From Ferrovibrio sp046297895 (GTDB lineage Bacteria > Pseudomonadota > Alphaproteobacteria > Ferrovibrionales > Ferrovibrionaceae), in NCBI RefSeq assembly GCF_046297895.1, contig NZ_JBKBHC010000007.1, positions 62,001 to 126,000 on the forward strand: a DNA stretch of 64,000 nucleotides. Direction: 5' to 3'. Shown piece after piece: positions 25,702-34,587 of this stretch. Position 1 is the stretch's first letter. Every line of letters begins with the position of its first letter. Under the pieces are notes generated by a model, which searched no databases, had not been told where the DNA came from, and saw nothing but the letters and a program-made list of their open reading frames with translations. A program made the position numbers and the translations under genes.

Positions 25702-27140
25702 GGTGCTTTCCGCTTCTTGTACTGGGCCATGAAGGTTTCGCCCGCCTGCGGCGCCGGCAGGTCGCGGCCGTCGGTCCAGCCGGCAGCCAGCGGCAGCGAA
25801 CTGAACCGGCCCTTGCCCTTGCCGAGCATATGCAGCGCGGCGACGGCGATGCGGGTGCCCAGGTGATAGAGCCAGGGATTCTTCGCAGCAAAAGCCCAGG
25901 CCTCGATGCCCCAGCGCTGTAGCGGCGGCGTAATCTGCTTTTCATGCGCCTGCTCGCGCCACCAGCGCATGATGTCGGGCAGCGGAATGCGCATCGGACA
26001 GACTTCCTCGCATTTGCCGCAGAAGGTGGAAGCGTTGGGCAGATGCCGCGCCGCTTCCAGGCCGATCATGTGCGGATCCAGCGCAGCGCCGATCGGGCCG
26101 GGATAGACCCAGCCATAGGCATGGCCGCCGACCGAGCGATAGACCGGGCAATTGTTCATGCAGGCGCCGCAGCGGATGCAGCGCAGCAGCGGCTGCAACG
26201 CGGTGCCCAGCATTTCGCTGCGGCCGTTATCGACCAGCACGACATGGAATTCCTCGGGCCCGTCTACATCCCCGGGCCGCTTCGGGCCGCAGGACAGCGT
26301 GGTGTAGCAGCTCATCTCCTGGCCCGTGGCCGAACGCGCCAGCACGCGCAGGATGGTGGAGAGGTCTTCCAGGTTGGGGATCACCTTCTCGATGCTAGAG
26401 ACCACGATATGCATCTTGGGCAGCGACTGCGTCAGATCGCCGTTGCCTTCGTTGGTGACGATCACGGTGGCGCCGGTTTCGGCGATCAGGAAATTGGCGC
26501 CGGTGATGCCCACATCGGCCTGGAAATAGCGGTCGCGCAGAACCACCCGCGCCTCGGTGACCAGCACCTGCGGCTCGGTGGAGCGCGTGCCGGCCTTTCT
26601 GCCGTTCAGTTCGTAGTCCGGGTGATGCTCCTCGAACAGTTCGGCGACCTGCTCGCGCGTCTTGTGCAGGGCCGGGCCGATGATGTGGCTGGGCGGTTCA
26701 TGCGCCAGCTGGATGATGTATTCGCCCAGATCGGTTTCCACCGGCTGGATATCGTGTTCGAGCAGGAAATCGTTCAGGCCGATTTCCTCGCTCACCATCG
26801 ACTTGCCCTTGGTGACAGTCTTGGCGTTGCGCGACTGGCACAGGCTCAGGATCGTCTCGCGCGCCTCGCGCGGCGTACGGCACCAATGCACCCGGCCGCC
26901 GCGCGCCGTCACCTGCTGCTCGAATTTTTCCAGATACAGGTCGATATGCTGCAGGACGTGGTTCTTGATCTTCACGCCTTCGTCGCGCAAAGCCTCGAAT
27001 TCCGGCAACTCGCGCGCGGTCTCGACGCGGCGGCTGGCCATCGGCCCGCCGATGATGTCCATCGCCTTGCGCAGGTTGGGATCGCGCAGCGCCTTGGATG
27101 CATTGGCCTCGAAATCCTGGGCGGTGATAGGCATGGTCAT
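25698..27140 (-). CDS. lutB: LutB/YkgF iron-sulfur protein of lactate utilisation
   Basis: A 480-residue protein with a LUD domain followed by two 4Fe-4S motifs, CIRCGACMNNCPVYR and CGKCEEVCP, and a short helical tail. The N terminus is soluble. I chose the ATG at 27140, preceded by GAGGG with 8 bases spacing; a frame extension to 27167 would overlap lutA. LutB is the electron-carrying subunit of the lactate oxidation complex. Coupled to lutC through an ATGA overlap. Confidence 0.93.
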   Translation of the reverse strand: MTMPITAQDFEANASKALRDPNLRKAMDIIGGPMASRRVETARELPEFEALRDEGVKIKNHVLQHIDLYLEKFEQQVTARGGRVHWCRTPREARETILSLCQSRNAKTVTKGKSMVSEEIGLNDFLLEHDIQPVETDLGEYIIQLAHEPPSHIIGPALHKTREQVAELFEEHHPDYELNGRKAGTRSTEPQVLVTEARVVLRDRYFQADVGITGANFLIAETGATVIVTNEGNGDLTQSLPKMHIVVSSIEKVIPNLEDLSTILRVLARSATGQEMSCYTTLSCGPKRPGDVDGPEEFHVVLVDNGRSEMLGTALQPLLRCIRCGACMNNCPVYRSVGGHAYGWVYPGPIGAALDPHMIGLEAARHLPNASTFCGKCEEVCPMRIPLPDIMRWWREQAHEKQITPPLQRWGIEAWAFAAKNPWLYHLGTRIAVAALHMLGKGKGRFSSLPLAAGWTDGRDLPAPQAGETFMAQYKKRKAP

Positions 27141-27150
27141 GGCAGCGCCC

Positions 27151-27921
27151 TCACTTGCTCTCACCAATGGCCGGCGTATCGGTCATGCCGGCCAGAACCT
27201 CGGCCACGTGGCGTACCTGCACCCTGCTGCCTTCGCGCTGCAGCTTGCCGGCCATGTTGAGCAGGCAACCCATGTCGCCGGCCAGCAGCAGATCGGCGCC
27301 GGTGGCGTTGATGTCGGCGGTCTTGCGGCCGACGATGTCGGTGGAGACCTCGCCGTATTTGACGCAGAAGGTGCCGCCGAAACCGCAGCAGGTTTCCGGC
27401 GTCTGCATTTCCACCAGCTCCAGCCCCTGCACGCTCTGCAGCAGTTGCCTTGGCTGCTGCTTCACCCCCAGTTCGCGCAGGCCCGAGCAGGAATCATGGT
27501 AGGTGATCTTGGCGTCCAGCTTCGCCGCCACGGCATCCTGTTTCAGCACGTCGACCAGAAAGGACGTGAGTTCGAAGGTTTTCGCCGCCAGCGCCGCGGC
27601 GCGGCTTTGCCAGGCTGGCTCGGCGGCGAACAGCGCCGGGTAATGGTCCCTGATCATGCCGCCGCAGGAGCCCGACGGCGCCACCACGTAATCGTAGCCT
27701 TCGAAGGCGGCAATCACCTGCCTGGCGATGGCCGCGGTATCCTTGCGGTCGCCCGAGTTATAGGCGGGCTGGCCGCAGCAGACCTGCGCCTCGGGCACCG
27801 CGACGGTGCAGCCCGCATCCTCCATCAGCTTGATCGCGGCAAAGCCGACGCTGGGGCGGAACAGATCGACCAGACAGGTGACGAAAAGCGCGACGCGGGG
27901 TTTGCTGGCGGCGGCGGACAT
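27151..27921 (-). CDS. lutA: LutA/YkgE Fe-S oxidoreductase subunit of lactate utilisation
   Basis: A 256-residue protein with two CCG domains: QVCCGQPAYNSGD, and later PETCCGFGGTFCVKY, the cysteines that hold a heterodisulfide-reductase-like cluster. The N terminus VALFVTCLVDLFRPSVG is typical. The ATG at 27921 has GGAG about 9 bases upstream, and is better placed than the ATGs at 27945 and 27942. It follows the GntR gene by about 24 bases, so all four genes look co-transcribed. Confidence 0.93.
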   Translation of the reverse strand: MSAAASKPRVALFVTCLVDLFRPSVGFAAIKLMEDAGCTVAVPEAQVCCGQPAYNSGDRKDTAAIARQVIAAFEGYDYVVAPSGSCGGMIRDHYPALFAAEPAWQSRAAALAAKTFELTSFLVDVLKQDAVAAKLDAKITYHDSCSGLRELGVKQQPRQLLQSVQGLELVEMQTPETCCGFGGTFCVKYGEVSTDIVGRKTADINATGADLLLAGDMGCLLNMAGKLQREGSRVQVRHVAEVLAGMTDTPAIGESK

Positions 27922-27944
27922 GAGGCTGGTCTCCAGGGGCATCA

Positions 27945-28652
27945 TCAGGTGAACCGGGGCGGCAGGCCGAGGCGTTTGAGGCCGTTTGCGATATGCCGCA
28001 GCACGGCGGCGCGGGCGGCGGCCGGATCGCGAGCGGCGATGGCAGCCACGATGGCATCGTGCTCGGCGTCGATCTCCGACAGGCGGTTTTCGTAGCGCAG
28101 GCGACTGAGACGCGCGAGCTGCATCGCCTCGCGGGCATGCCGGCCGACGAAGGCCGCGAACCGGCGCAAAGCCGGATTATGGGCTGCCGCCGCCAGCAGG
28201 TCGTGGAAGCGGATATCCTCGTTCAGGCCCAGCCCGCCCTGGTCTATGGCACGCCGCATGGCCATCTGGGCGGCGCGCAGGGCCTGCAGGTCGGCCAGCG
28301 TATGACGCTCGGCGGCCAGGGCCGCGCAATCGGCCTCGATCAGGGCGCGCAGTTCCAGCAGATCGGCTTCCGGCTCCTCGGCCAGCTTGAAGCTGTTGCC
28401 GCCGGGCGCGGCGGCGACGAAGGCGCCCTTGCCCTGCCGTGTCTCGACATAGCCGTCGGATTTCAGCCGCGCGATCGCCTCGCGGATCACCGCGCGGCTG
28501 ACGCCATGCTGGTCGGCCATGGCATGTTCGGAAGGCAGGCGGTGGCGCGGCGGCCAGTCACCCGAGAGGATCGGCTGCAGCAGGGCCTCCACCACGGCAT
28601 CGACGCGTGAGCCGATGGGGCTGGACAGGCGGATTTCGGGCAAGGCTGTCAT
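27945..28652 (-). CDS. GntR/FadR family regulator of the lut genes
   Basis: A 235-residue regulator: winged helix-turn-helix (RHRLPSEHAMADQHGVSRAV then IREAIARLKSDGYVETRQGK) followed by the all-helical FCD ligand domain (RALIEADCAALAAERHTLAD). Position directly upstream of lutABC makes it a probable lactate-responsive repressor like LldR/LutR, by inference. The ATG at 28652 has AGG about 7 bases upstream; a GTG at 28658 is an alternative. An operator-like sequence overlaps the start region. Confidence 0.9.
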   Translation of the reverse strand: MTALPEIRLSSPIGSRVDAVVEALLQPILSGDWPPRHRLPSEHAMADQHGVSRAVIREAIARLKSDGYVETRQGKGAFVAAAPGGNSFKLAEEPEADLLELRALIEADCAALAAERHTLADLQALRAAQMAMRRAIDQGGLGLNEDIRFHDLLAAAAHNPALRRFAAFVGRHAREAMQLARLSRLRYENRLSEIDAEHDAIVAAIAARDPAAARAAVLRHIANGLKRLGLPPRFT

Positions 28653-28656
28653 GGTC

Positions 28657-28671
28657 ACCTGCCTGACAAGT
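28657..28671. promoter_or_regulatory. candidate GntR operator upstream of gntR-lutABC
   Basis: A 15-base imperfect palindrome, ACCTGCCTGACAAGT, matches its own reverse complement at 10 of 15 positions and lies just upstream of the GntR start. FadR-type regulators bind short palindromes of this kind and commonly repress their own operon. A directly adjacent AT-rich stretch (28680-28705) could supply a promoter separate from the TRAP genes. Confidence 0.4.
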
Positions 28672-28701
28672 TAGACTGATTGTTTTTCTTTTTCAATATA
28701 T

Positions 28702-29988
28702 TTAATAGGCACCGAAGATCAGATTCGGCACGAACAGCACTACGTCGGGCAGGAAGATCAGCAGCAGCGTAACCGCGGTGACGGCAATGAAGAACGGGAC
28801 CGATTCCCGGGTATAGGCCCCTACCGGGCAGCGCAGGATCGAGCAGACCGCATACATGGCCGAGCCGACCGGCGGGGTGAAGTTGCCGATGGTGGCGGCG
28901 ATGATGAAGATGAGGCCGAAATGTACCGGGTCGCCATCCAGTTCGCGCACCAGCGGCAGGAAGATCGGCGTCAGCATGATGATCAGTACGGTGCCGTCGA
29001 CGAAGCAGCCGGCGATCAGGATGAACACCACGATCAGCGCCAGCACGCCGTGCAGGTTGTCGGTGACGCCCAGGATGGCGCTGGAGATCAGTTCCGGCAC
29101 GCGCTCGAACACGATGCCGTAGCCGAAGATGCCCGACAGCGCGATCAGGAACATCACCGCGCCCACATCGGCGAGACTGCCTTCCAGGGCCTCGCCAATG
29201 GCGGCCCTGTGCAGGCGGCGATAGATGACCAGCCCGACGGCCACGGCATAGACCACGGCAAAGGCTCCGATCTCCGATGGCGTGAACACGCCCATGCGCA
29301 GGCCCAGCAGCAGGAAGACGGGGAACAGCAGGGCCCAGATGCCGCCGCGCAGGGCTTCGAAGACCTCGCCCGGGCTGGGCGCTTTTTTGCGCTCGGGCAG
29401 ATAGCCGCGCTTCTTCGCCGTAATGGTGATGGTGATCGCCATTGCCGCCCAGAGCAGGAAAGCCGGCACGAAGCCGGCGGCGAACAGCCGGCCGATGGAG
29501 ACCTGCCCCACCGTGCCATAGAGGATGAAGCCGATGCCGGGCGGGATGATCGGCGTGAGCAGGGAGCCGAAGGACAGCACGGCGGCGGCATAGCCTTTCG
29601 AGAAGCCGCGCTTCATCATCTCGGCACCCAGCATGCGGGTCTGCATGGCGGCATCGGCGATGCACGAGCCCGACACGCCGCCCATCAGCGCCGCCATGGC
29701 AATCGAGACCTGGGCCAGGCCGCCCTTCATGCGGCCGGTCAGCACGGCGGCGAGGTTGAGCAGCTGTTCGGTGATGCCCGACTTGTTCATGAAATTGCCG
29801 GCCATGATGAACAGCGGCACGGCCAGCAGGGCAAAATTCTGCGTCTGCGTGATGGTGAGCTGGATGGGAATGGTGGGCGGCAGCTCGGGATGCTGCAGGA
29901 AGAACAGCACGCCGGATATGCCGATGGCAAACGCCACCGGCATGCCCATGAGCAGGAAGATGAGAAAGGCTACGGCGACGATCAGCAT
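28702..29988 (-). CDS. dctM: TRAP transporter large permease, DctM type
   Basis: A 428-residue integral membrane protein with about 12 hydrophobic segments. The family signature appears near the N terminus (FALLAVPLFIMAGNFMNKSG) and around ALMGGVSGSCIADAAMQTRML, the ion and substrate pathway motif. It is the translocating subunit of the tripartite ATP-independent periplasmic transporter formed with the two upstream genes. Adjacent lut genes suggest a hydroxy-carboxylate such as lactate as the cargo, by inference. Confidence 0.93.
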   Translation of the reverse strand: MLIVAVAFLIFLLMGMPVAFAIGISGVLFFLQHPELPPTIPIQLTITQTQNFALLAVPLFIMAGNFMNKSGITEQLLNLAAVLTGRMKGGLAQVSIAMAALMGGVSGSCIADAAMQTRMLGAEMMKRGFSKGYAAAVLSFGSLLTPIIPPGIGFILYGTVGQVSIGRLFAAGFVPAFLLWAAMAITITITAKKRGYLPERKKAPSPGEVFEALRGGIWALLFPVFLLLGLRMGVFTPSEIGAFAVVYAVAVGLVIYRRLHRAAIGEALEGSLADVGAVMFLIALSGIFGYGIVFERVPELISSAILGVTDNLHGVLALIVVFILIAGCFVDGTVLIIMLTPIFLPLVRELDGDPVHFGLIFIIAATIGNFTPPVGSAMYAVCSILRCPVGAYTRESVPFFIAVTAVTLLLIFLPDVVLFVPNLIFGAY

Positions 29989-30009
29989 GGCAAAATCCGC
30001 GCGAAAGCC

Positions 30010-30498
30010 TTAGGCCGGGATCTGGTGGCTGGGGCGGTTGCGGCGGAAATCCTCGCGCGCCTTTAACACCGTGGTGATCAGCAGCAGCAGGCCGCCGACC
30101 GGCATGCTCATGGTGACCCAGGAATAGCTGATCTCGGGGATGCCCTGGAAAGACCGCGCGCGGCTGATCCAGGACAGCCATGTGCCGGCGACGATCACAT
30201 AGACCAGGAAGCCGGCGATGATGGCGTAATTGGCATAGGCGCAGAAGCGCCGCGCCGCGGTAGGCAGTTTTTCGACCAGCAGGTCGATCGACATCAGGCT
30301 GTTCTTGCGCCAGGCGATATCGGCGCAGAGGAAGCAGGCCCAGGCGAAAAAGCAGGTGGCGGCATCGGTGGTCCAGTTCAGCGGGTGGTGCAGCATGCGC
30401 GCCACGCCGCCGGAGAAGATCAGCACAACCATCAGGATCAGGAATGTCGCGGCAAGCACGGCTTCGATTCTGCATACACCGTCGTAAAACCGTTTCAT
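30010..30498 (-). CDS. dctQ: TRAP transporter small permease, DctQ type
   Basis: A 162-residue protein with four membrane helices (VLAATFLILMVVLIFSGG, TCFFAWACFLCADIAW, YANYAIIAGFLVYVIVAG, MPVGGLLLLITTVLK), the standard topology for the small TRAP subunit. It links the binding protein to the large permease. It lies 60 bases after dctP and 21 bases before dctM, on the same strand. Confidence 0.9.
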   Translation of the reverse strand: MKRFYDGVCRIEAVLAATFLILMVVLIFSGGVARMLHHPLNWTTDAATCFFAWACFLCADIAWRKNSLMSIDLLVEKLPTAARRFCAYANYAIIAGFLVYVIVAGTWLSWISRARSFQGIPEISYSWVTMSMPVGGLLLLITTVLKAREDFRRNRPSHQIPA

Positions 30499-30558
30499 CG
30501 CGCCGCCCTTCGCATTGTCATTCCCGGCCCTGATGGGGTGCCGTTCACGCTCTGCTTG

Positions 30559-31557
30559 TTACTTGCCGATTTCCTTGTGCACGGCATTCTTGGCATCGGT
30601 GATCTTGAGCACCTCGTAGGCCTTTTCGCCGGCCTTGCGGAAGGCGGCAAGATCGACGTCCTCGACCACGATCATGCCGCGCTTCTTAAGCTGCTCCTTC
30701 ACTTCCGCTTCCAGCTTCATGATCTGCTTCGAGGTCGCCTCGCCGGCCGCCTCGCATTCCTCGACCAGGGCGGTCTGGTAGTCCTTCGGCAGGTCGTTGA
30801 AGAATTTCGCACTGACGACCTGGAAGTTGATCAGCATGATATGCCGGGTCTCGTTGGCGTATTTCAGCACTTCGTAGAAACGTCCGCCGGGGATGTTGTT
30901 GTAGACCAGCTCGACGCCGTCGATCGCCTTCTGCTGCAGGCCCGGATACATGTCGCCGAAGCCCATCGCCACCGGGGCGGCCCCAAGCGCGCGGATCGAT
31001 TCCTGCCAGATCGGGGCGGGTGGCGTGCGGATGCGCAGGCCGGCCAGGTCTTCGGGCTTGCGCACGGGTTTGTTGGTGAAGAAATGGCGATAGCCCTGTA
31101 CCCAGTTGAAGCAGGCCACTTTCAGGCCGTGCTTGCTGGCCAGCTCTTCCTCCCACTTGATCACCGTGGGCGCCTTGCGCAGCTTGGCCACGTCTTCCAG
31201 CGTCTCGGCGAAATAGGGGCCGTTCATGACGGCGATGCCGGGCACGTAGTTGCCCATGCGCGCCGAATCCGTGTTCTGGCCCACATTGGCGCCCTGGCGG
31301 ATCTGCTCGATGATGTCCTCTTCCTTGCCGAGCTGCGAGGAATGGAACACCTCCATCTTCAGCCCGCCCTTGGTGCGCTCCTCCACCTTCTTGGCCCAGG
31401 TCAGGAAGCCCTCGTGATACGGCTCCTTCGGGCCGAGCACGTGGTTGAACTTCAGGCTGTAGGTCTTGCCCTGCGCCAGCGCCGGCGCGGCGTCCAGCGC
31501 GGCCAACAGGCCCAGCGCCGCACAGACCGGGGCCACGCCCTTCATGATGGTTTTCAT
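30559..31557 (-). CDS. dctP: TRAP transporter substrate-binding protein, DctP type
   Basis: A 332-residue periplasmic protein with a cleavable signal peptide (VAPVCAALGLLAALDAAPALAQ). The conserved Arg that binds the carboxylate is expected in the segment PEDLAGLRIRTPPAPIWQES. The family binds organic acids such as C4-dicarboxylates, lactate, keto-acids and sialic acid; the ligand here is not readable. GGGAG precedes the ATG. The gene is divergent from a GntR regulator, which probably controls the transporter. Confidence 0.92.
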   Translation of the reverse strand: MKTIMKGVAPVCAALGLLAALDAAPALAQGKTYSLKFNHVLGPKEPYHEGFLTWAKKVEERTKGGLKMEVFHSSQLGKEEDIIEQIRQGANVGQNTDSARMGNYVPGIAVMNGPYFAETLEDVAKLRKAPTVIKWEEELASKHGLKVACFNWVQGYRHFFTNKPVRKPEDLAGLRIRTPPAPIWQESIRALGAAPVAMGFGDMYPGLQQKAIDGVELVYNNIPGGRFYEVLKYANETRHIMLINFQVVSAKFFNDLPKDYQTALVEECEAAGEATSKQIMKLEAEVKEQLKKRGMIVVEDVDLAAFRKAGEKAYEVLKITDAKNAVHKEIGK

Positions 31558-31667
31558 CGGCCACTCCCTCGGGATCGGGCGCCCGGTGCTGCCGCCACCG
31601 GGCAGGCGGGCGCCTGGTTGTCGTTTTCGCGTTTCCTCGTGCCGGCGCTTGTCGCGCGCCTGGCCAA

Positions 31668-31679
31668 CTGGTATATCAG
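31668..31679. promoter_or_regulatory. candidate GntR operator between dctP and gntR
   Basis: CTGGTATATCAG is a 12-base near-palindrome (10 of 12 positions match the reverse complement) in the 193-base divergent gap between the TRAP operon and the second GntR gene. It resembles the TGGTATACCA-like sites of FadR/VanR regulators. Confidence 0.45.
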
Positions 31680-31750
31680 ATGCCGAACACCAGACACAAG
31701 GCCCTTATTGCCGAGCCCGAGCATCGCCTGCGGCGGGGGGAAAACCGGAC

Positions 31751-32431
31751 ATGAAGATCACGCGGCCGAAGTCGCTGAAGGAACTGGTCGTCGAAGAGTT
31801 GCGCATGCGCATCATCGACGGGCGGCTGAATCTGGGCGCCGGCCTGTCGGAAAACGCGCTCGCCGCCGAAATGGGAATCTCCAAGACGCCGGTGCGCGAG
31901 GCCCTGCTGCAACTGAAGCTGGAAGGCCTGGTGGAGGTGCAGCCGCAACGCGGCACATATGTTTTCCGCCTGGCCAGCGAGCAGGTGGTGATGATCTCCG
32001 AGCTGCGCGAGATTCTGGAGGTGGCCGCCGTGGCGGCCGCCATCGCGCGCAATCCGGAAGCGCTGACCGCGCGCATGACCCGCATCTTCGAGGACATGCG
32101 CGTTGCCTTCGATGCCAATGACACGGTGGCCTACCGCAACCTGGACGGCGATTACCACCAGGCCATCATCGATCTGTGCGGCAATCCCTATATCCACGAT
32201 GCCTACAGCCAGATCGGTTTCCGCATCCAGGCCCTGCGCTCGCGGCTGTCGCATGAGGCGCTGCTGAACCGGCTGTCCATCAAGGACCATCGCGAGATGC
32301 TGAAGCTGGTGAAGGCGCGCGACGTGCAGGCCCTGCAGGACCTGATGCGCAATCACATCAATCACACCAAGCAGTCCTATCTCGACGTGCTGGAGCACCG
32401 GGATTTCATCGCCGAGGAGATCGCATCTTGA
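31751..32431 (+). CDS. GntR family transcriptional regulator (FCD type)
   Basis: A 226-residue regulator with an N-terminal winged helix (IIDGRLNLGAGLSENALAAE then GISKTPVREALLQLKLEGLV) and an FCD effector domain with the metal-binding His pattern (LDGDYHQAIIDLCGN, later LSIKDHREMLKLV and LMRNHINHTKQ). It is divergent from the TRAP transporter and overlaps the SDR gene by 4 bases. Probable regulator of both. The ATG at 31751 matches the typical family N terminus. Confidence 0.9.
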   Translation: MKITRPKSLKELVVEELRMRIIDGRLNLGAGLSENALAAEMGISKTPVREALLQLKLEGLVEVQPQRGTYVFRLASEQVVMISELREILEVAAVAAAIARNPEALTARMTRIFEDMRVAFDANDTVAYRNLDGDYHQAIIDLCGNPYIHDAYSQIGFRIQALRSRLSHEALLNRLSIKDHREMLKLVKARDVQALQDLMRNHINHTKQSYLDVLEHRDFIAEEIAS

Positions 32432-33219
32432 CCGTTGCCGCCGCCATTGCCGCCCCGCAGCCCATGTCCTTCGACCTGAAGGGCCGTCATGCCGTGGTGA
32501 TCGGCGGCGGCAGCGGCATCGGCCGCGCGATCGCCGAGGGTCTGGGTATCGCCGGGGCGCGCCTTACCCTGGCCGGCCGCCGGCGCGAGGTGCTGGAAGC
32601 CGCAGCGGTGGACTTCGCCAAGCGCGGCATCGCGGCCGGCGTTGATGCCGTGGATGCCAGCGATACCGATCAGCTTTCCGCCTTTGCCGCGCGGGCGGAA
32701 AAGGCGGCGCCGGTGGATATCCTGGTCAATGCGCAGGGCGTGATGACATTGAAGGCGGCGGAGGATTTCACGCCCGAGGATTTCGACCGCATCATGACGA
32801 CGAATGCCAAAAGCGTGTATTTCAGTTGCCTGGCCTTCGGCAGGATCATGTTGGGCCGTGGCCGCGGCAGCATCGTCAATATCGCGTCGCTCGCCTCTTT
32901 CCGCGGCTTTCCGCGCAATGCCATCTACTGCATCAGCAAACATGGCGTGGTGGCCCTGACCGAGACGCTGGCGGCGGAATGGGCCGCGCGCGGCGTGCGG
33001 GTGAACGCCATCGCGCCGGGCTTTTTCGTCACCGACCTCAATCGCGAGACGCTGGTGGATGAACGCCGCGCCAAGGCAATCGGTCGCACGCCGATGGGCC
33101 GCCTGGGCGAAACCTCGGAACTGGCCGGCGCCGCCGTGTTCCTGAGCTCGCCGGCCGCCTCATACGTGACAGGCGCGACCATTCCGGTCGACGGCGGCTT
33201 CCTCGCCGCCGGCATGTAA
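32428..33219 (+). CDS. SDR family oxidoreductase
   Basis: A 263-residue classical short-chain dehydrogenase with GGGSGIGRAIAEG as the cofactor motif, NAQG, the catalytic Ser in VNIASLASFRG and YCISK as YxxxK, and the C-terminal TIPVDGGFL. The TTG at 32428 overlaps the GntR stop (TTGA) and has GGAG 9 bases upstream, so it is preferred over the ATG at 32464, which lacks a ribosome site. Co-translated with the regulator and near the TRAP transporter; it probably oxidises the imported hydroxy-acid or sugar, as inference. Confidence 0.87.
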   Translation: MTVAAAIAAPQPMSFDLKGRHAVVIGGGSGIGRAIAEGLGIAGARLTLAGRRREVLEAAAVDFAKRGIAAGVDAVDASDTDQLSAFAARAEKAAPVDILVNAQGVMTLKAAEDFTPEDFDRIMTTNAKSVYFSCLAFGRIMLGRGRGSIVNIASLASFRGFPRNAIYCISKHGVVALTETLAAEWAARGVRVNAIAPGFFVTDLNRETLVDERRAKAIGRTPMGRLGETSELAGAAVFLSSPAASYVTGATIPVDGGFLAAGM

Positions 33220-33227
33220 CCGAAAAC

Positions 33228-33791
33228 TCAGTCCGGCCGGGTCTGCTGGTTCGGCAGGGTGCTGTCGCCCGGGCCGAGCGCACGCTGCATGAACACGCTG
33301 TCGACCCAGCGGCCATGCTTGTAGCCGATGGATGGCAGCGTGCCGACCACGCGGAAGCCCAGCGCAGCATGCAGGCCGATGGAGCCGAGATTCTGCGTGT
33401 CGCCGATTACCGCCACCATCTGGCGATAGCCCAGCCCCGTGCAGCGCGCGATCAGATTGGACAGCAGCGCGCGCCCGACGCCACGCCTTGGCGCATCCGG
33501 GGCGACATAAATGGAATCCTCCACCGAGAAGCGATAGGCGATGCGCGGCCGGTAGGCGCTGGCATAGGCATAGCCCACCACCCGGCCGTCCAACTCGGCC
33601 GCCAGATAGGGAAAGCCCTTGGCCAGGATGTCGCCGCGGCGGCGCGCCATCTCGATGCTGTCGGGCGGCACTTCCTCGAAACTGCCAAAACCGTGCAGGA
33701 CGTGATGGGCGTAGATCGCGACGATGGCAGGAAGATCACCCTCTTCGGAGGGGCGTATGATCACGGGCGGCGTATTGCTGGTCTGGGTCAT
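33228..33791 (-). CDS. GNAT family N-acetyltransferase, phosphinothricin acetyltransferase-like
   Basis: A 187-residue acetyltransferase. Motif A reads DSIYVAPDAPRRGVGRALLS, and the surrounding pattern (YAHHVLHGFGSFEEVPP, YAYASAYRPRIAYRFSVEDS, GFRVVGTLPSIGYKHGRWVD) is that of the Pat/Bar-like family. These acetylate amino groups of phosphinothricin, methionine derivatives or related amino acids. A C-terminal tail of about 20 residues is disordered. Convergent with the SDR gene, 8 bases away. Confidence 0.9.
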   Translation of the reverse strand: MTQTSNTPPVIIRPSEEGDLPAIVAIYAHHVLHGFGSFEEVPPDSIEMARRRGDILAKGFPYLAAELDGRVVGYAYASAYRPRIAYRFSVEDSIYVAPDAPRRGVGRALLSNLIARCTGLGYRQMVAVIGDTQNLGSIGLHAALGFRVVGTLPSIGYKHGRWVDSVFMQRALGPGDSTLPNQQTRPD

Positions 33792-33901
33792 GGCATGCTG
33801 AGGAATGGGGCTTTTCCGAGACTATGGCATGAGGATGGGGCGCGGCAAAGCGCCGGCAGAATACCCTTGCCGACTGTATCGTATCGCTTCAGATTCCAGT
33901 C

Positions 33902-34426
33902 ATGGGGGAACGTCAGCCACCGTCTGAAACCGCCGCCGCCCTGAAATTCCGCGCCACCGGCGCGGCCGGCGACACACAGCCCAGAAGCCCGATCCTGCAG
34001 CGGTTGCTGGCCTACTGGCAGTCGAAATGCGGGCCAGACGGGCGGCTGCCCGGGCGCACCGATCTCGACCCGCTGGACCTGCGCACGCTGCTGCCCAACA
34101 TCTACCTGATCGATGTCCTGCCGGAGGGCGGATTCCGCGTGCGCCTGCTGGGCGAGGCCCATGTTGCGGTTTACGGGCCCGGTCTGGTTGGACGCACCAT
34201 CGACGATATTTTTCCGCCGCACTCGGCGGCGGAATTCAACCGGCTCTACAGCGCCGTGGTCCGGCGCAGAACCCACGTGATCAACCAGGGTCAGGTCACC
34301 TGGTGGCAAAGCCACGAATGGCTGCGTTACGAGGGTCTGCACGCGCCGCTGGCAGCCGATGGTGTCAGGATCGACTGCATTTTTGGTGCCGGGGCATTCG
34401 AGAACTTCGGCGACGACCTTCGGTGA
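33902..34426 (+). CDS. PAS_5 domain protein, copy 1
   Basis: A 174-residue single-domain protein of the PAS_5 family (alphaproteobacterial PAS-like sensors of unknown ligand). The family pattern is clear: LLAYWQSKCGPDGRLPGRTD, LLPNIYLIDVL, FRVRLLGEAH and a C-terminal PLAADGVRIDCIFGAGAF. No output domain is attached. It is followed after 161 bases by a close paralogue, and a third relative lies at 37781. Flanked by an inverted 15-base repeat (33892-33906 and 34435-34449). Confidence 0.85.
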   Translation: MGERQPPSETAAALKFRATGAAGDTQPRSPILQRLLAYWQSKCGPDGRLPGRTDLDPLDLRTLLPNIYLIDVLPEGGFRVRLLGEAHVAVYGPGLVGRTIDDIFPPHSAAEFNRLYSAVVRRRTHVINQGQVTWWQSHEWLRYEGLHAPLAADGVRIDCIFGAGAFENFGDDLR

Positions 34427-34587
34427 GACGCCGTCCCATGATTGGAATCGTTTCAAATCCGATTGGCCTTTTGGCGTAAATTGCGCCTCGTTTCTCCTTT
34501 CGGCGCTGTTCCTTCAGACTATGGCAAATGATTACTATGGTGTGTTAGCTGCCGCTGCGCTGAAAGACGGGACAATCGGACACGGAT

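Noticed and set aside
33788..34456. Minus-strand frame opposite the first PAS_5 gene
   Set aside because: It lacks any domain feature and mirrors a clear PAS_5 coding sequence.
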